This document shows, piece after piece, positions 10,545 to 24,495 of a DNA stretch of 40,313 nt. Both the position numbers and the translations under genes were made by a program. Origin of the DNA: an uncultured Alphaproteobacteria bacterium (GTDB lineage: Bacteria > Pseudomonadota > Alphaproteobacteria > HIMB59 > GCA-002718135); contig CACHAQ010000013.1 in the NCBI GenBank assembly GCA_902577905.1, positions 1-40,313 on the forward strand, read 5' to 3'. Position 1 is the stretch's first letter. Every line of letters starts with the position of its first letter. The notes below the pieces were generated by a model. That model worked only from the letters and a program-made list of their open reading frames with translations. It had not been told where the DNA came from and searched no databases.

Positions 10545-11204
10545 TTATTTTGGCAAGATTTGCTGTCCTGTTTTTGCCCAATCATCAAGAAATGCTTTCA
10601 GCCCCTTATCTGTGAGAGGATGTTTATATAATTCGTGAATAACTTTAGGTGGTAGAGTTGAAACATGAGCACCAATCACAGCTGCATCAATAAGATGTTG
10701 AGTGTTTCTTATCGAAGCAACTAATACTTCAGTATCAAATCCATAATTTTCATACATTATTACTATATCTGAAATCAGATCCATTCCTTTTTCACCAATG
10801 TCATCAAGTCTTCCCACAAAAGGAGAAATAAATGTTGCTCCAACCTTAGCGGCTAGTAATGCTTGAGCAGCACTAAAACACAATGTTACATTTACCATGA
10901 TATCTTTTTCTCTAAGAGCTTTGCAAGTTTGAAGACCAGCAGGTGTGAGAGGAACTTTTACAGCAACATTCTTAGCTAATGATGCTAAGTACTCACCTTC
11001 TTCAAGCATTTTGTCATACTCGGTTGCTGTCACTTCAGCACTGACTGGACCAGATACTATAGAGCAAATTGTTTTAATGGTTTCTCCCATATCCTTACCA
11101 CTTTTTGCAACTAGAGATGGGTTTGTCGTAACACCGTCTATTAATCCACTAGGCATTAACTCTTCAATCTGGGGTATATCAGCAGTGTCTATAAAAAATT
11201 TCAT
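10545..11204 (-). CDS. tal: Transaldolase / fructose-6-phosphate aldolase family protein
   Basis: Small transaldolase-family enzyme (219 residues, the size of the bacterial class 3B / FSA-like group). It is a cytoplasmic TIM barrel that moves a dihydroxyacetone unit in the non-oxidative pentose phosphate pathway, or cleaves fructose 6-phosphate. The N-terminus [16 protein letters not shown] and [10 protein letters not shown] are hallmarks. The Schiff-base lysine is Lys83 in NVAVKVPLT. Whether it is a transaldolase or an aldolase cannot be read from the sequence alone. It is first in a minus-strand operon with DUF484. The 63-base gap to the divergent priA contains a perfect inverted repeat. 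Confidence 0.9.
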   Translation of the reverse strand: MKFFIDTADIPQIEELMPSGLIDGVTTNPSLVAKSGKDMGETIKTICSIVSGPVSAEVTATEYDKMLEEGEYLASLAKNVAVKVPLTPAGLQTCKALREKDIMVNVTLCFSAAQALLAAKVGATFISPFVGRLDDIGEKGMDLISDIVIMYENYGFDTEVLVASIRNTQHLIDAAVIGAHVSTLPPKVIHELYKHPLTDKGLKAFLDDWAKTGQQILPK

Positions 11205-11210
11205 TGTTTG

Positions 11211-11227
11211 TTGTATACCATATACAA
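11211..11227. promoter_or_regulatory. 17-bp perfect inverted repeat between tal and priA
   Basis: TTGTATA-CCA-TATACAA: two 7-base arms in perfect inverted repeat around a 3-base centre, six bases upstream of the tal start and within the shared tal/priA divergent gap. It could be an operator for a dimeric regulator, or a hairpin in the tal leader beside the start codon. AT-rich sequence makes such repeats more likely by chance. Confidence 0.4.
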
Positions 11228-11267
11228 GTTATTTAGAAAGTTAACATATAAAAAAAACATAAATATA

Positions 11268-13223
11268 ATGTTGTACGATGTAGTAGTAACAAGACCTTTC
11301 GACAAAGTTTTCACTTATTCTTCTACAAATGAGCAACTTGAAATTGGTCAAATAGTCTTAGTTCCATTTGGAAAAAAAATAGAAGCTGGAATTATTTGGA
11401 AGAAGAATGTTAAAAATCCTGGATATGAAATTAAAGAGATTACAAAAATTTGTAATGATCTTATCCTTCAGAATTCTTCAATCGATTTTTTAAATTGGAT
11501 TGCAAGTTATACTTTAGCTCCACTAGGAGCAGTTTTAAAATTATTTCTTATTAACAACGATATAGTTGAATTTGATAAAGAAAAATTAGATAGTTTCAAT
11601 AACACCGAACCTTCTTTAGTGACCTTGAGTGAAGAGCAAGCAAATTCATTTAAAGAAATCATCCAATCATTTAATAAATCAAACAAACCTGTTTTATTAG
11701 AAGGTGTAACAGGCTCTGGTAAAACTGAAGTATATTTTGAAATAATAGATAAATTTTTAAAAGAAAAAAAACAAATATTAATAATGGTTCCAGAAATTAG
11801 CTTAACACCGCAATTAGAGACAAGAGTAAAGAAGCGTTTTGGAATGGAAGTGTGTTTATGGCATTCTAAAATTACAAAAAAAAATAGGCAAAAAATTTGG
11901 CATAAATGTTTTGCAGGAGATCCAGTTATTGTTATTGGTGCTCGTTCAAGTTTATTTCTTCCTTTTACAAACTTAGGATTAATTGTTGTCGATGAAGAAC
12001 ATGATTCTAGTTATAAACAAGAGGACAATATACGTTACCAAGCAAGAGATCTTGCAGTTGTAAGAGCTAAAATTGAAAAAAATTTTATATTATTAGCCTC
12101 GGCAACACCGTCTTTAGAAACAATAAATAATGTTAAAATTAAAAAATATTATCAAGTCTATTTATCAAAACAATTTTCTGGAACTCCATTACCTGAAATT
12201 TCTATAATTGATTTAAATAAAAATAAACTTGATAAAGATAAATGGATATCACGATCAATTATAGATTCTATTTCACAGTGTTTAGACAATAAGGAACAAA
12301 CTCTTATTTTTTTAAATCGTAGAGGATATTCTCCATTAACCTTATGTAACAGTTGTGGATTCAGATATGAATGTGATCAATGCTCATCATGGATGGTAAT
12401 GCATCAACGAAAAAAAGTTTTCTTATGCCATCAATGTGGAACTATAAAAAAATTAAATTTAGATTGTCCTAAATGTAATGAAAAAGATAGTATAAAATTT
12501 GTTGGTCCAGGAGTTGAGAGAGTTGCAGAGGAGTTAAAAGAATTCTTTCCTGGGAAAAATATTTCCATCATGTCTAGTGACAATGTTAACACACCAAACA
12601 AAATTAAAAAATTTATTACTGATATAAACAACAAAGATATAGATATAATTGTAGCCACACAAATTATGGCAAAAGGATATGATTTTCCAAATTTGTCATT
12701 AGTAGGAATCGTTGATGCGGACGCAGGTTTATTTGGCGGTGATCCTAGAGCTATAGAAAAAACTTTTAACCTACTTCAGCAAGTTGGAGGAAGAGCTGGT
12801 AGAGGAAAAAAAATTGGTAAAGTTTTTCTTCAAACATATTTTCCAGATCAAGGAATAATTAAGTCGATTCAACTTCGAGAAAGAGAAGCTTTTATTGAAA
12901 GAGCTTTAGAAGAAAGAAAGAATTTTAATATTCCTCCTTTTGGTTTTATGACTTCAATAATTCTTTCTAGTCATACAAAAGCTTTAGTTCTTAAACATGC
13001 TTCAAGACTGGCTCAACAAGATCAAAATAGTAAAAATATTAAAATTCTAGGTCCAGTTGAAGCCCCAATTTTTCTGCTTAGAGGACAATATCGATACAGA
13101 ATATTATTGAAGAGTAATAGTAGAAAAAATCTGAATAAATTCACAAAAAAAATTGTCGAAAAGACTAAATTACCTTCTTCTCTAAAGTTAATTATTGATG
13201 TCGATCCCTATTCATTTATGTAA
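11268..13223 (+). CDS. priA: Primosomal replication restart helicase PriA
   Basis: Superfamily 2 DNA helicase that reloads the replisome at stalled forks. With the ATG at 11268 it has 651 residues. The open frame extends to a TTG at 11208, but the conserved N-terminus (YDVVVTRPFDKVFTY) begins at the later ATG. Visible in order are the DNA-binding N-terminal domain, Walker A (GSGKTE, Lys about 152) and the DEEH box (about 242-245). Next come LNRRGYSP and four CxxC pairs (CNSC, CDQC, CHQC, CPKC) that bind two zinc ions, and the helicase motif VGGRAGRG near the C-terminus. Shorter than the E. coli protein, but all core motifs are present. It is divergent from tal and lies 118 bases upstream of atpH. 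Confidence 0.95.
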   Translation: MLYDVVVTRPFDKVFTYSSTNEQLEIGQIVLVPFGKKIEAGIIWKKNVKNPGYEIKEITKICNDLILQNSSIDFLNWIASYTLAPLGAVLKLFLINNDIVEFDKEKLDSFNNTEPSLVTLSEEQANSFKEIIQSFNKSNKPVLLEGVTGSGKTEVYFEIIDKFLKEKKQILIMVPEISLTPQLETRVKKRFGMEVCLWHSKITKKNRQKIWHKCFAGDPVIVIGARSSLFLPFTNLGLIVVDEEHDSSYKQEDNIRYQARDLAVVRAKIEKNFILLASATPSLETINNVKIKKYYQVYLSKQFSGTPLPEISIIDLNKNKLDKDKWISRSIIDSISQCLDNKEQTLIFLNRRGYSPLTLCNSCGFRYECDQCSSWMVMHQRKKVFLCHQCGTIKKLNLDCPKCNEKDSIKFVGPGVERVAEELKEFFPGKNISIMSSDNVNTPNKIKKFITDINNKDIDIIVATQIMAKGYDFPNLSLVGIVDADAGLFGGDPRAIEKTFNLLQQVGGRAGRGKKIGKVFLQTYFPDQGIIKSIQLREREAFIERALEERKNFNIPPFGFMTSIILSSHTKALVLKHASRLAQQDQNSKNIKILGPVEAPIFLLRGQYRYRILLKSNSRKNLNKFTKKIVEKTKLPSSLKLIIDVDPYSFM

Positions 13224-13262
13224 TTTACCCACAATTTTAAAAATATCTTCAATTTAACTCAT

Positions 13263-13289
13263 TTGACGCACAAACTGACAGTTTACCTA
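13263..13289 (+). promoter_or_regulatory. Possible sigma-70 promoter for the atp operon
   Basis: In the 118-base priA-atpH gap a TTGACG (13263-13268) is followed after 15 bases by TACCTA (13284-13289). The -35 is good but the -10 and the spacing are poor, so this is only a candidate. A promoter is expected here because atpH begins a long operon. Confidence 0.25.
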
Positions 13290-13341
13290 CTTTTTCTGAT
13301 GTGTTAATAGCCTATCTCTAAACTTCTTATGAACTTAATTT

Positions 13342-13899
13342 ATGGCATCTAATACATTGTCTGGAGACCTAATATCTGAAAGGTACGGAGCAGCTCTCTA
13401 TGATCTTGCTTCTGAAAAAAAATGTATTGATGATATTCTAAATGACTTTGAATTAGTGCAAAAAGCATTGAAAGAAAGTTCAGAATTGAGACAAGTAATC
13501 AAAAGTCCATTAGTAAATTCAGATGAGAAGCTTAATATTTTGTTAAAATTATTTTCTAAAGCAAATTTACATAATCTTACGACAACTTTTTTAAAAGTTC
13601 TTGATAATAATAAAAGAATTTCAAATATCGTTTCTATAATTTTACAATTTAAAAAAATAAACTCTGAAAAAAGAGGTGATATTACTGCTGACATAACATC
13701 AGCAAACATATTATCTGATGATGAAAAAAATAATATTACAAATCAACTTAAAAAATCTTTAGGTGAAAAATTATCTTTAAATTTTGATGTTGATGAAGAC
13801 ATTATTGGTGGTTTAATTGTTAAGGTTGGTTCCAAAATGATTGATACATCTATAGCTAATAAAATTAATAAACTTAAAATTGCAATGAAGGGGGCATAA
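13342..13899 (+). CDS. atpH: ATP synthase F1 delta subunit
   Basis: Delta subunit (OSCP homologue), the peripheral-stalk connector at the top of F1. Length 185, normal. The N-terminal helical domain has the family-typical [13 protein letters not shown], and the C-terminal part has [25 protein letters not shown]. It is the first gene of atpHAGDC. As in other alphaproteobacteria the F0 genes are not in this operon and none occurs in the window. The stop overlaps the atpA start (TAATG). Confidence 0.95.
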   Translation: MASNTLSGDLISERYGAALYDLASEKKCIDDILNDFELVQKALKESSELRQVIKSPLVNSDEKLNILLKLFSKANLHNLTTTFLKVLDNNKRISNIVSIILQFKKINSEKRGDITADITSANILSDDEKNNITNQLKKSLGEKLSLNFDVDEDIIGGLIVKVGSKMIDTSIANKINKLKIAMKGA

Positions 13900-15434
13900 T
13901 GGAAATTAAAGCTGCAGAAATATCTTCTGTAATTAAAGACCAAATAGCTAATTTTGAAACTAAAGCGGATGTTGCTGAGGTTGGAACAGTACTAAGTGTT
14001 GGAGACGGAATTGCACGTGTGTATGGTCTTGATCAAGTACAAGCTGGAGAGATGGTAGAATTCCCAGGCGGCATTAAAGGTATGGCCCTCAACCTTGAAA
14101 TGGATAACGTTGGTGTTTCAATCTTCGGTGATGATACTGGAATTAAAGAAGGTGACACAGTTAAACGTACAGGAGAAATTGTTGACGTTCCTGTTGGAAA
14201 AGAATTGTTAGGACGTGTTGTTGATGGTTTAGGAAATCCTATTGATGGCAAAGGTCCCATTCAATCTTCTGAAAAGAGAAGAATTGAATTAAAAGCCCCA
14301 GGCATTATTCCTCGTCAAAGTGTATCTGAACCTATGCAGACAGGTATTAAAGCACTTGATGCTCTTGTTCCAGTTGGAAGAGGACAACGTGAATTAATCA
14401 TTGGTGACAGACAAACAGGTAAAACTGCTGTTGCTATTGATACAATCTTAAATCAAAAATCTGTAAATCAATCAGATAATGAAAAAGAAAAGTTATATTG
14501 TATCTATGTCGCAATTGGTCAGAAAAGATCAACAGTTGCTCAAATTGTAAAAACACTAGAAGATAATGGTGCAATGGAATATACAATTGTTGTATCTGCA
14601 ACTGCATCAGAGCCTGCACCTTTGCAATTTTTATCTGCTTATACTGGCTGTACAATGGGTGAGTATTTTAGAGATAACGGTATGCATGCATTAATTGTTT
14701 ATGATGATTTATCAAAGCAAGCTGTTGCTTACAGACAGATGTCGCTATTATTAAGAAGACCTCCTGGACGTGAAGCATATCCCGGAGATGTATTTTACAT
14801 TCATAGTCGTCTTTTAGAAAGAGCTGCCAAAATGAGTGATGAACATGGTGGTGGTAGTTTGACAGCTCTCCCGATTATTGAAACTCAGGCTGGTGACTTG
14901 TCTGCCTATATTCCAACGAATGTTATATCCATTACTGATGGACAAATATTCTTGGAAACCAACTTATTCTTTGCTGGTATTCGACCTGCGATTAACGTTG
15001 GTCTTTCAGTTAGTCGTGTTGGTTCTGCAGCTCAAACAAAAGCAATGAAAAAAATTGCTGGTCCTGTAAAACTTGAATTAGCTCAATATCGTGAGATGGC
15101 TGCTTTTGCGCAGTTTGCATCAGACCTAGACGCTTCAACGAAACAATTACTTGATCGTGGTGCAAGACTAGTTGAAATCTTAAAACAAGGTCAGTATTCA
15201 CCACTAACGGTTTCAGAGCAAGTTGTATCTATTTATGCAGGTGTACGCGGATATCTTGATAAAGTTGCCGTAGGTGATGTAGTCAAGTTTGAAGCAGAAG
15301 TTTTAAGTGAGATTAGAACTAAGAATAGTGATTTATTAGATGCAATTGCCAATGAAAAAGAATTATCTAAAGAAAATGATGATAAATTAAAATCAATCTT
15401 AGATGATTTGGTTGGAAAGTTTGCAAGTAACTAA
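13899..15434 (+). CDS. atpA: ATP synthase F1 alpha subunit
   Basis: Non-catalytic nucleotide-binding alpha subunit of F1, in the alpha3-beta3 ring on the cytoplasmic face of the inner membrane. Length 511. The N-terminus [16 protein letters not shown] is the usual opening, and the P-loop GDRQTGKT has Lys175, the same number as in E. coli. The ATP-synthase alpha/beta signature region lies near residues 355-375. AGGGGG stands about 5 bases before the start. The start codon shares one base with the atpH stop, so translation is likely coupled. Confidence 0.98.
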   Translation: MEIKAAEISSVIKDQIANFETKADVAEVGTVLSVGDGIARVYGLDQVQAGEMVEFPGGIKGMALNLEMDNVGVSIFGDDTGIKEGDTVKRTGEIVDVPVGKELLGRVVDGLGNPIDGKGPIQSSEKRRIELKAPGIIPRQSVSEPMQTGIKALDALVPVGRGQRELIIGDRQTGKTAVAIDTILNQKSVNQSDNEKEKLYCIYVAIGQKRSTVAQIVKTLEDNGAMEYTIVVSATASEPAPLQFLSAYTGCTMGEYFRDNGMHALIVYDDLSKQAVAYRQMSLLLRRPPGREAYPGDVFYIHSRLLERAAKMSDEHGGGSLTALPIIETQAGDLSAYIPTNVISITDGQIFLETNLFFAGIRPAINVGLSVSRVGSAAQTKAMKKIAGPVKLELAQYREMAAFAQFASDLDASTKQLLDRGARLVEILKQGQYSPLTVSEQVVSIYAGVRGYLDKVAVGDVVKFEAEVLSEIRTKNSDLLDAIANEKELSKENDDKLKSILDDLVGKFASN

Positions 15435-15437
15435 TCT

Positions 15438-17762
<2,325 letters not shown>

Positions 17763-17763
<1 letters not shown>

Positions 17764-18161
17764 TGGCAACAATTTCTTTTGATTTAGTTTCTCCAGAAAA
17801 TCTTGTGTTCAATGATGAAGTTGGTACTATAATTGTCCCTGGTAAAGATGGTGACTTAGGTATTTTACCAGGACATAGCAAGGTAATGTCCTCTCTTAGA
17901 CCAGGAAGAGTAATGGTATACAGCGAAGATAAAAATTTAATTAAATCCTTTTTTGTTTCTGGTGGTTTTGCAGAAATCAATCCAGAAAAATGCATTGTTC
18001 TTGCTGAAAGTGTTGTTGAAGTTAATTCTTTAGAAAAAACATCAATTGAAAAAGAAATACAAGAATTAGAAAATAAAGATGGCAAGGAATCAGAGGAACA
18101 ACTTTCTGTAGCTAAAGCAAAACTAGAAGCAATTAATGTAAATTATTACGATAAGATTTAA
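17763..18161 (+). CDS. atpC: ATP synthase F1 epsilon subunit
   Basis: Epsilon subunit, which links gamma to the c-ring and regulates ATP hydrolysis. Length 132. The N-terminal beta-sandwich has FDLVSPENLVFNDEV and the family motif GDLGILPGHSKV. The C-terminal helical part (about 85-132) is present, so the regulatory hairpin is probably kept. It overlaps the atpD stop by one base. Its own stop lies inside an AT-only hairpin shared with the convergent rppH. Confidence 0.95.
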
Positions 18162-18178
18162 TTTTTTTCTAAATTAAA
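18157..18178. terminator. Possible bidirectional terminator between atpC and rppH
   Basis: TTTAATTT (18157-18164), a six-base T-rich loop, then AAATTAAA (18171-18178): a perfect 8-bp stem between convergent operons, overlapping both stop codons. The stem holds only A-T pairs, so it is weak as an intrinsic terminator. Confidence 0.35.
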
Positions 18179-18644
18179 CTTTAACTAAATTACTTCTAAA
18201 TTCTTTTTGAATTTTTATATAAACATTTCTTTTAAATGGTACTGAGTTTTGGCTAATTTCATCATAATCCATCCATTGCCATTCACTAAATTCAGGATTT
18301 TCTGTCCCTACATTTACATCGTTGTCAATTCCTGTAAAACGAAATAAAAACCACTTTTGAATTTGACCTATGTATTTATCACCCCAAGGTAATGTCTTGA
18401 GTGTTTCTGAAGGTATGTCATAAGAGATCCATTCTTGAGATGAAGTAATCAAAGATGCATTATTTGTACCAATCTCCTCCATCATTTCTCTCCAAACTGC
18501 TTCTTCAGGATTTTCATTTTCATCGATACCACCTTGAGGCATTTGCCAATATCCACTAGGATGATCTAATCTTCGACCTACTAAAATTTGATTTCGTGCA
18601 TTGAGAATCATCATTCCCACGCATTTTCTATATTTTTTTTGCAT
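18174..18644 (-). CDS. rppH: RNA 5'-pyrophosphohydrolase (Nudix)
   Basis: Nudix hydrolase that removes pyrophosphate from the 5' triphosphate of mRNAs and so starts RNase E decay. Length 156. The N-terminus YRKCVGMMILNARNQ-x-LVGRR is typical. The full Nudix box lies at residues 38-60 (GGIDENENPEEA then REMMEEIG), and the following WISYDIP and KWFLFRF match RppH. It is the last gene of the rplU operon, two bases after ctpA. It could act on diadenosine polyphosphates as some relatives do, but the position beside ctpA and atpC fits alphaproteobacterial RppH. Confidence 0.92.
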   Translation of the reverse strand: MQKKYRKCVGMMILNARNQILVGRRLDHPSGYWQMPQGGIDENENPEEAVWREMMEEIGTNNASLITSSQEWISYDIPSETLKTLPWGDKYIGQIQKWFLFRFTGIDNDVNVGTENPEFSEWQWMDYDEISQNSVPFKRNVYIKIQKEFRSNLVKV

Positions 18645-18646
18645 TA

Positions 18647-19942
18647 CTATTCTTGAGTTTCATTAAAGAGACTTACACCTTGCACAAGATCAAAAGCTCT
18701 TCGAAGTTGATAATCAACTTCTAATCGTTTTTCAAACTCACTTAACTCATTATCTTCAATTTCTTCTACGTCTTCTTCATTGTTTTTATCAAGAGAGTCT
18801 TTTAGATCTGATTCAGAAAATCTTTTATAATTAAACGATTCAAATTCTCCTTGTTCAATGATTATATCTGGTACGATCCCCTTACCTTGGATTGATTCAC
18901 CTGAGGGAGTATAATATCTAGCGGTAGTTAGTCTTATACCAGTTAGATTATCACTATTTGAAACTTGAAAAGGAATTATTGTTTGAACTGAACCCTTTCC
19001 AAAAGATTGTGTACCTATAATGATTGCTCTTTTATGGTCTTGAAGTGCGCCTGCAACAATTTCAGAAGCAGATGCGGAACCACCATCAATAATTACAACA
19101 AGTGGTTTTCCATTAGTTCTATCAGATTTTTTTGCACGATATCTTCTTATGTCTTTTTTATCTCTGCCTCTGGTTGAAACAATTTCTCCTCTTTCTAAGA
19201 ATATATCTGTTACTTTAACTGCTTGGGTAAGAAGGCCTCCTGGATTAGATCTTACATCTAAAACATAACCTTTTATTTTATTTTCTTTTTCGATTTTCTT
19301 TATAGCGTCTAGAAGACCACTTTCTGTTTGCTCGTTAAAAGACGTTATTCTCAAATATCCTATATTGTTAAGCACTTCACTTTTTACTGATCTAATTTTT
19401 ATATAATCTCTGATAATTTCAATCACAAATGGTTCAGTATTTGCTCTCGAAATAGTAATTACTATTGGTTCACCCTTTTTGCCTCTCATCAGCTCAACAG
19501 CTTCATTTAACGTAAGCCCAAACACAGGTGTTTCGTCTATTTGAATGATATAATCACCAGCAAGAACTCCAGCTTCATATGCTGGTGTATCCTCTATCGG
19601 AGCAATGACTTTCACAAATCCTTCTTCCATGGTAATTTCAATACCTAATCCACCAAATTTACCCTCTGTATCCATTTGCATTTCTTGAAATACTTCTTCA
19701 TTCATAAAACCAGAATGAGGATCTAAACCGGACAACATTCCATCAATCGCTTTTTCAATTAATTCTTGGTCCGTAACCTCTTCCACATAGGAAGATCTTA
19801 CCCTGTCGAATACTTGTCCAAATAGATCTAAATATTTATATTTTTCTTCATCTGAAGAAGATCCATGTGTTTTAGGTGCAAGAAGAGTAATGAGGGTGAA
19901 CAGAAGTATTACTTTTAAAAATACATTTTTTGAAATTATCAT
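18647..19942 (-). CDS. ctpA: Carboxyl-terminal processing protease (S41, PDZ)
   Basis: Periplasmic serine protease of family S41 that trims or degrades cell-envelope proteins. Length 431. A signal peptide (about 1-28, ending THG-SSS) is followed by a helical region, a PDZ domain (about 90-165, GGLGIEITMEEG and LAGDYIIQIDE), and the S41 catalytic domain. The catalytic serine lies in GSASASEIVAGAL (about residue 291), with the lysine about 25 residues later in SFGKGSVQ. The C-terminus is acidic. Five bases downstream of rsfS, two upstream of rppH. Confidence 0.95.
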   Translation of the reverse strand: MIISKNVFLKVILLFTLITLLAPKTHGSSSDEEKYKYLDLFGQVFDRVRSSYVEEVTDQELIEKAIDGMLSGLDPHSGFMNEEVFQEMQMDTEGKFGGLGIEITMEEGFVKVIAPIEDTPAYEAGVLAGDYIIQIDETPVFGLTLNEAVELMRGKKGEPIVITISRANTEPFVIEIIRDYIKIRSVKSEVLNNIGYLRITSFNEQTESGLLDAIKKIEKENKIKGYVLDVRSNPGGLLTQAVKVTDIFLERGEIVSTRGRDKKDIRRYRAKKSDRTNGKPLVVIIDGGSASASEIVAGALQDHKRAIIIGTQSFGKGSVQTIIPFQVSNSDNLTGIRLTTARYYTPSGESIQGKGIVPDIIIEQGEFESFNYKRFSESDLKDSLDKNNEEDVEEIEDNELSEFEKRLEVDYQLRRAFDLVQGVSLFNETQE

Positions 19943-19947
19943 ATATT

Positions 19948-20283
19948 TTAAGCTAGTTTAGTTTGTGAAGAATCAAAGCTTACTTCCCATAATTTTTCTA
20001 ATGCATATAATTCTCTAATTTCTTGTCGAAACAAATGAACAATGATCTCACCTGCATCAACAATTATCCAGTCACATTGAGGTCTTCCTTCAGGATTAGG
20101 ACAATTTATCCCTGCCTTTTTTAGTTTTTTGACCATTTCGTCTGCTGTCGCATCTGAATGTCTAGTTGATCTACAAGTAGCAATCACAAAGGCATCAGCA
20201 ACAGATGACTTATTAGATAAATCAATCACTTTTATATCTTCAGCTTTTGCATCACTTAGTATTGATACAATATTTTCTGTCAA
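19948..20283 (-). CDS. rsfS: Ribosomal silencing factor RsfS (TTG start)
   Basis: Binds ribosomal protein L14 and keeps the 50S subunit from joining 30S when nutrients are low. Length 111, normal. Family motifs are DAKAEDIKVIDLSNKSSVADAFVIAT, CDWIIVDAGEIIVHLF and YALEKLW, each recognisable along the chain (only short parts are quoted in this sense). No ATG fits the N-terminus. The best start is TTG at 20281-20283, 13 bases after the nadD stop. No Shine-Dalgarno stands at the usual distance; GAGGT lies about 22 bases upstream. In many relatives rlmH follows rsfS, but here ctpA follows directly. Confidence 0.9.
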   Translation of the reverse strand: MTENIVSILSDAKAEDIKVIDLSNKSSVADAFVIATCRSTRHSDATADEMVKKLKKAGINCPNPEGRPQCDWIIVDAGEIIVHLFRQEIRELYALEKLWEVSFDSSQTKLA

Positions 20284-20296
20284 TGAAGTAATTTTA

Positions 20297-20875
20297 TTAA
20301 TATTTACCTCTTAATTTATTTCTTTGATTTCTAATTTCAGATGATGAAATTTTAATTTCTTTATTTTGTATCAAAGTCCATGCAGGAATTTTTTTTGAAA
20401 CATGTTCTATGTCTTGAGCTATATATTTATTATGAATAAATTTTTTTGCTGCAACACTTTTCAAAGCATTTGTATTATATCCATGTCTTCTAAAAATAAC
20501 AATAGAGATAATATGAAAAATTGATTGCCATTTTTCCCATTCGTGGAAATTAACTAAATTGTCTGCACCCATTAACCAAAAAAATTTAATATTTTTATAA
20601 TATTGAATTAGAAATTTAATTGTTTGATAAGAATATTGAGATTTAATTTTTTTTTCTACCTCTAATATTTTTATAGGAAAATTTTTTGTAATTTGTTTAC
20701 AATTTTGCAATCTTTCTTCGTATGTTGCGGGTTTTGAAATCTTTAAAGGATTCTGAGGTGTAACTAACCACCAAATTTCATCAAGTTGTAACACCTTTTT
20801 AGCTTCATTGGAAATAAATAGATGCCCTCGATGTGGTGGATCAAAAGATCCTCCAAGAAGTCCGATCTTTTTCAA
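20297..20875 (-). CDS. nadD: Nicotinate-nucleotide adenylyltransferase (TTG start)
   Basis: Adenylates nicotinate mononucleotide in NAD synthesis, in the cytoplasm. Length 192. The nucleotidyltransferase opening GLLGGSFDPPHRGH carries the HxGH motif (His15, His18), and the C-terminal ISSSEIRNQ matches the ISSTxIR motif. The codon before the start is the TAA stop of proA in the same frame, and the conserved sequence begins two codons later. The gene therefore must begin at the TTG at 20873-20875. Translation probably depends on ribosomes finishing proA. Confidence 0.93.
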   Translation of the reverse strand: MKKIGLLGGSFDPPHRGHLFISNEAKKVLQLDEIWWLVTPQNPLKISKPATYEERLQNCKQITKNFPIKILEVEKKIKSQYSYQTIKFLIQYYKNIKFFWLMGADNLVNFHEWEKWQSIFHIISIVIFRRHGYNTNALKSVAAKKFIHNKYIAQDIEHVSKKIPAWTLIQNKEIKISSSEIRNQRNKLRGKY

Positions 20876-22125
20876 TTAGGGTCTTTCCTGGCCATTGCCA
20901 TTAACTACATATTTAAATGTAGTTAAATGTTTTGTTCCCACTGGTCCTCTTACATGTATTTTGTCAGTTGAGATTCCTATCTCCGCACCAAAACCAAATT
21001 CACCACCATCCGCAAATTGCGTAGATGCATTTTTAAGTATTATTGCGCTGTCAATTTTATTATAAAATTTTTCAAAGGTTTTTTCACTTTCTGTAATTAT
21101 ACTTTCCGTATGTCCAGAAGAATAATCATTTATATGTTTAACTGCTTCCTCAACACCAGAAACAATTTTTACTGATAAAATTTTATCTAAATATTCTAAT
21201 GACCAATCTTCTTCACTCGCAGTTTTAAAATCACTATCTAAAGACTGAATATATTCATCACCTCGAATTTCACAATTTACTTCTTTTAGAGGTTTTAATA
21301 TTTTCATTGCTTCATCTTTAATTTTTTCATCAATTAAAAGTGTTTCTGCAGCACCACAAATTTCAGGACGCCTCATTTTACTATTAAAAACCACTTTTTC
21401 TGCAACACTTAAATCAGCATCTTTATCTACATACACATGACATATACCGTCTAAATGTTTGATGACAGGAATCTTACTTGCTGAATTAATTTTTTCAATC
21501 AAACCTTTGCCACCTCTAGGAATAATTACATCAACATAATCTCTCATATTAAGTAAATGATCAACAGCTTCTCTTTCAGGTGTATTAATCATTTGAACAC
21601 AATGTTCAGGGAGGCCAGCTTCCATGAAAGCATTTGTAATATTATTTACCAATTCTTTAGAGGAATAAAAACTATCACTACCACCTCTTAATATTATACA
21701 ATTACCAGATTTTATGGAAAGACAAGAAGCATCAACAGTGACGTTTGGTCTGGATTCATAAATTACACCTAATACACCAAGCGGTGTTGAAATTTTACGA
21801 AACTGCAATCCATTAGGTCTTTCCCATTTTTCTAGTGTAATACCAATAGGATCTGGTATTTCAATTATATCTTCAATAGATGTAATCAATCCATCAATAG
21901 ATTTTTTTGTTAATGTAAGTCTATTAATTAAAGGTTTAGCTAAAGATTTTTTTTCTCCATTTTTTAAATCTATCTTATTAGCCTCAAGAATTTTATCTCT
22001 GTTTTTATCCAAATTTTTAGTGAGTTTTGTTAAAGCAAGATTTTTTTGATCACTGCTGCAAACCTTCATATTTAGAGAGGCAGTTTTTGCTCTTTTGCCT
22101 AATTCAATAATATTATTTGCAATAC

Positions 22126-22129
<4 letters not shown>
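20876..22129 (-). CDS. proA: Gamma-glutamyl phosphate reductase
   Basis: Second enzyme of proline synthesis; reduces glutamyl 5-phosphate to glutamate semialdehyde with NADPH. Length 417. The aldehyde-dehydrogenase fold shows PLGVLGVIYESRPNVT, the catalytic cysteine in RRPEICGAAETLL (about residue 257), and the C-terminal STQFADGGEFGFGAEIGIS. It overlaps proB by four bases (ATGA). The stop TAA is followed without a gap by the TTG start of nadD in the same frame. Confidence 0.96.
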
Positions 22130-24223
<2,094 letters not shown>

Positions 24224-24237
24224 TTAATTAATTGGGA

Positions 24238-24495
24238 TTATTGTTCTGTGGGAACAACTGATACAAAAGTTCTTACTCTTGTTTTTTTAAAAGCCACTTT
24301 TCCATTTATTGTAGCAAATATTGTGTGATCTTTACCTATTCCAACATTATCACCTGGATGAAACTTTGTGCCTCGTTGCCTAATAATAATGTTTCCTGCT
24401 ATTACGTTTTCCCCGCCAAATTTCTTAACTCCAAGTCTTCGACCTGCCGAGTCTCTTCCATTCCTAGAACTACCACCTGCTTTTTTCGTTGCCAT
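24238..24495 (-). CDS. rpmA: 50S ribosomal protein L27
   Basis: Ribosomal protein L27, whose N-terminal arm reaches the peptidyl-transferase centre. Length 85. [25 protein letters not shown] and the [14 protein letters not shown] segment are diagnostic. No N-terminal extension needing cleavage is present. The start shares one base with the rplU stop (TAATG), so the two are coupled. Confidence 0.97.
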   Translation of the reverse strand: MATKKAGGSSRNGRDSAGRRLGVKKFGGENVIAGNIIIRQRGTKFHPGDNVGIGKDHTIFATINGKVAFKKTRVRTFVSVVPTEQ

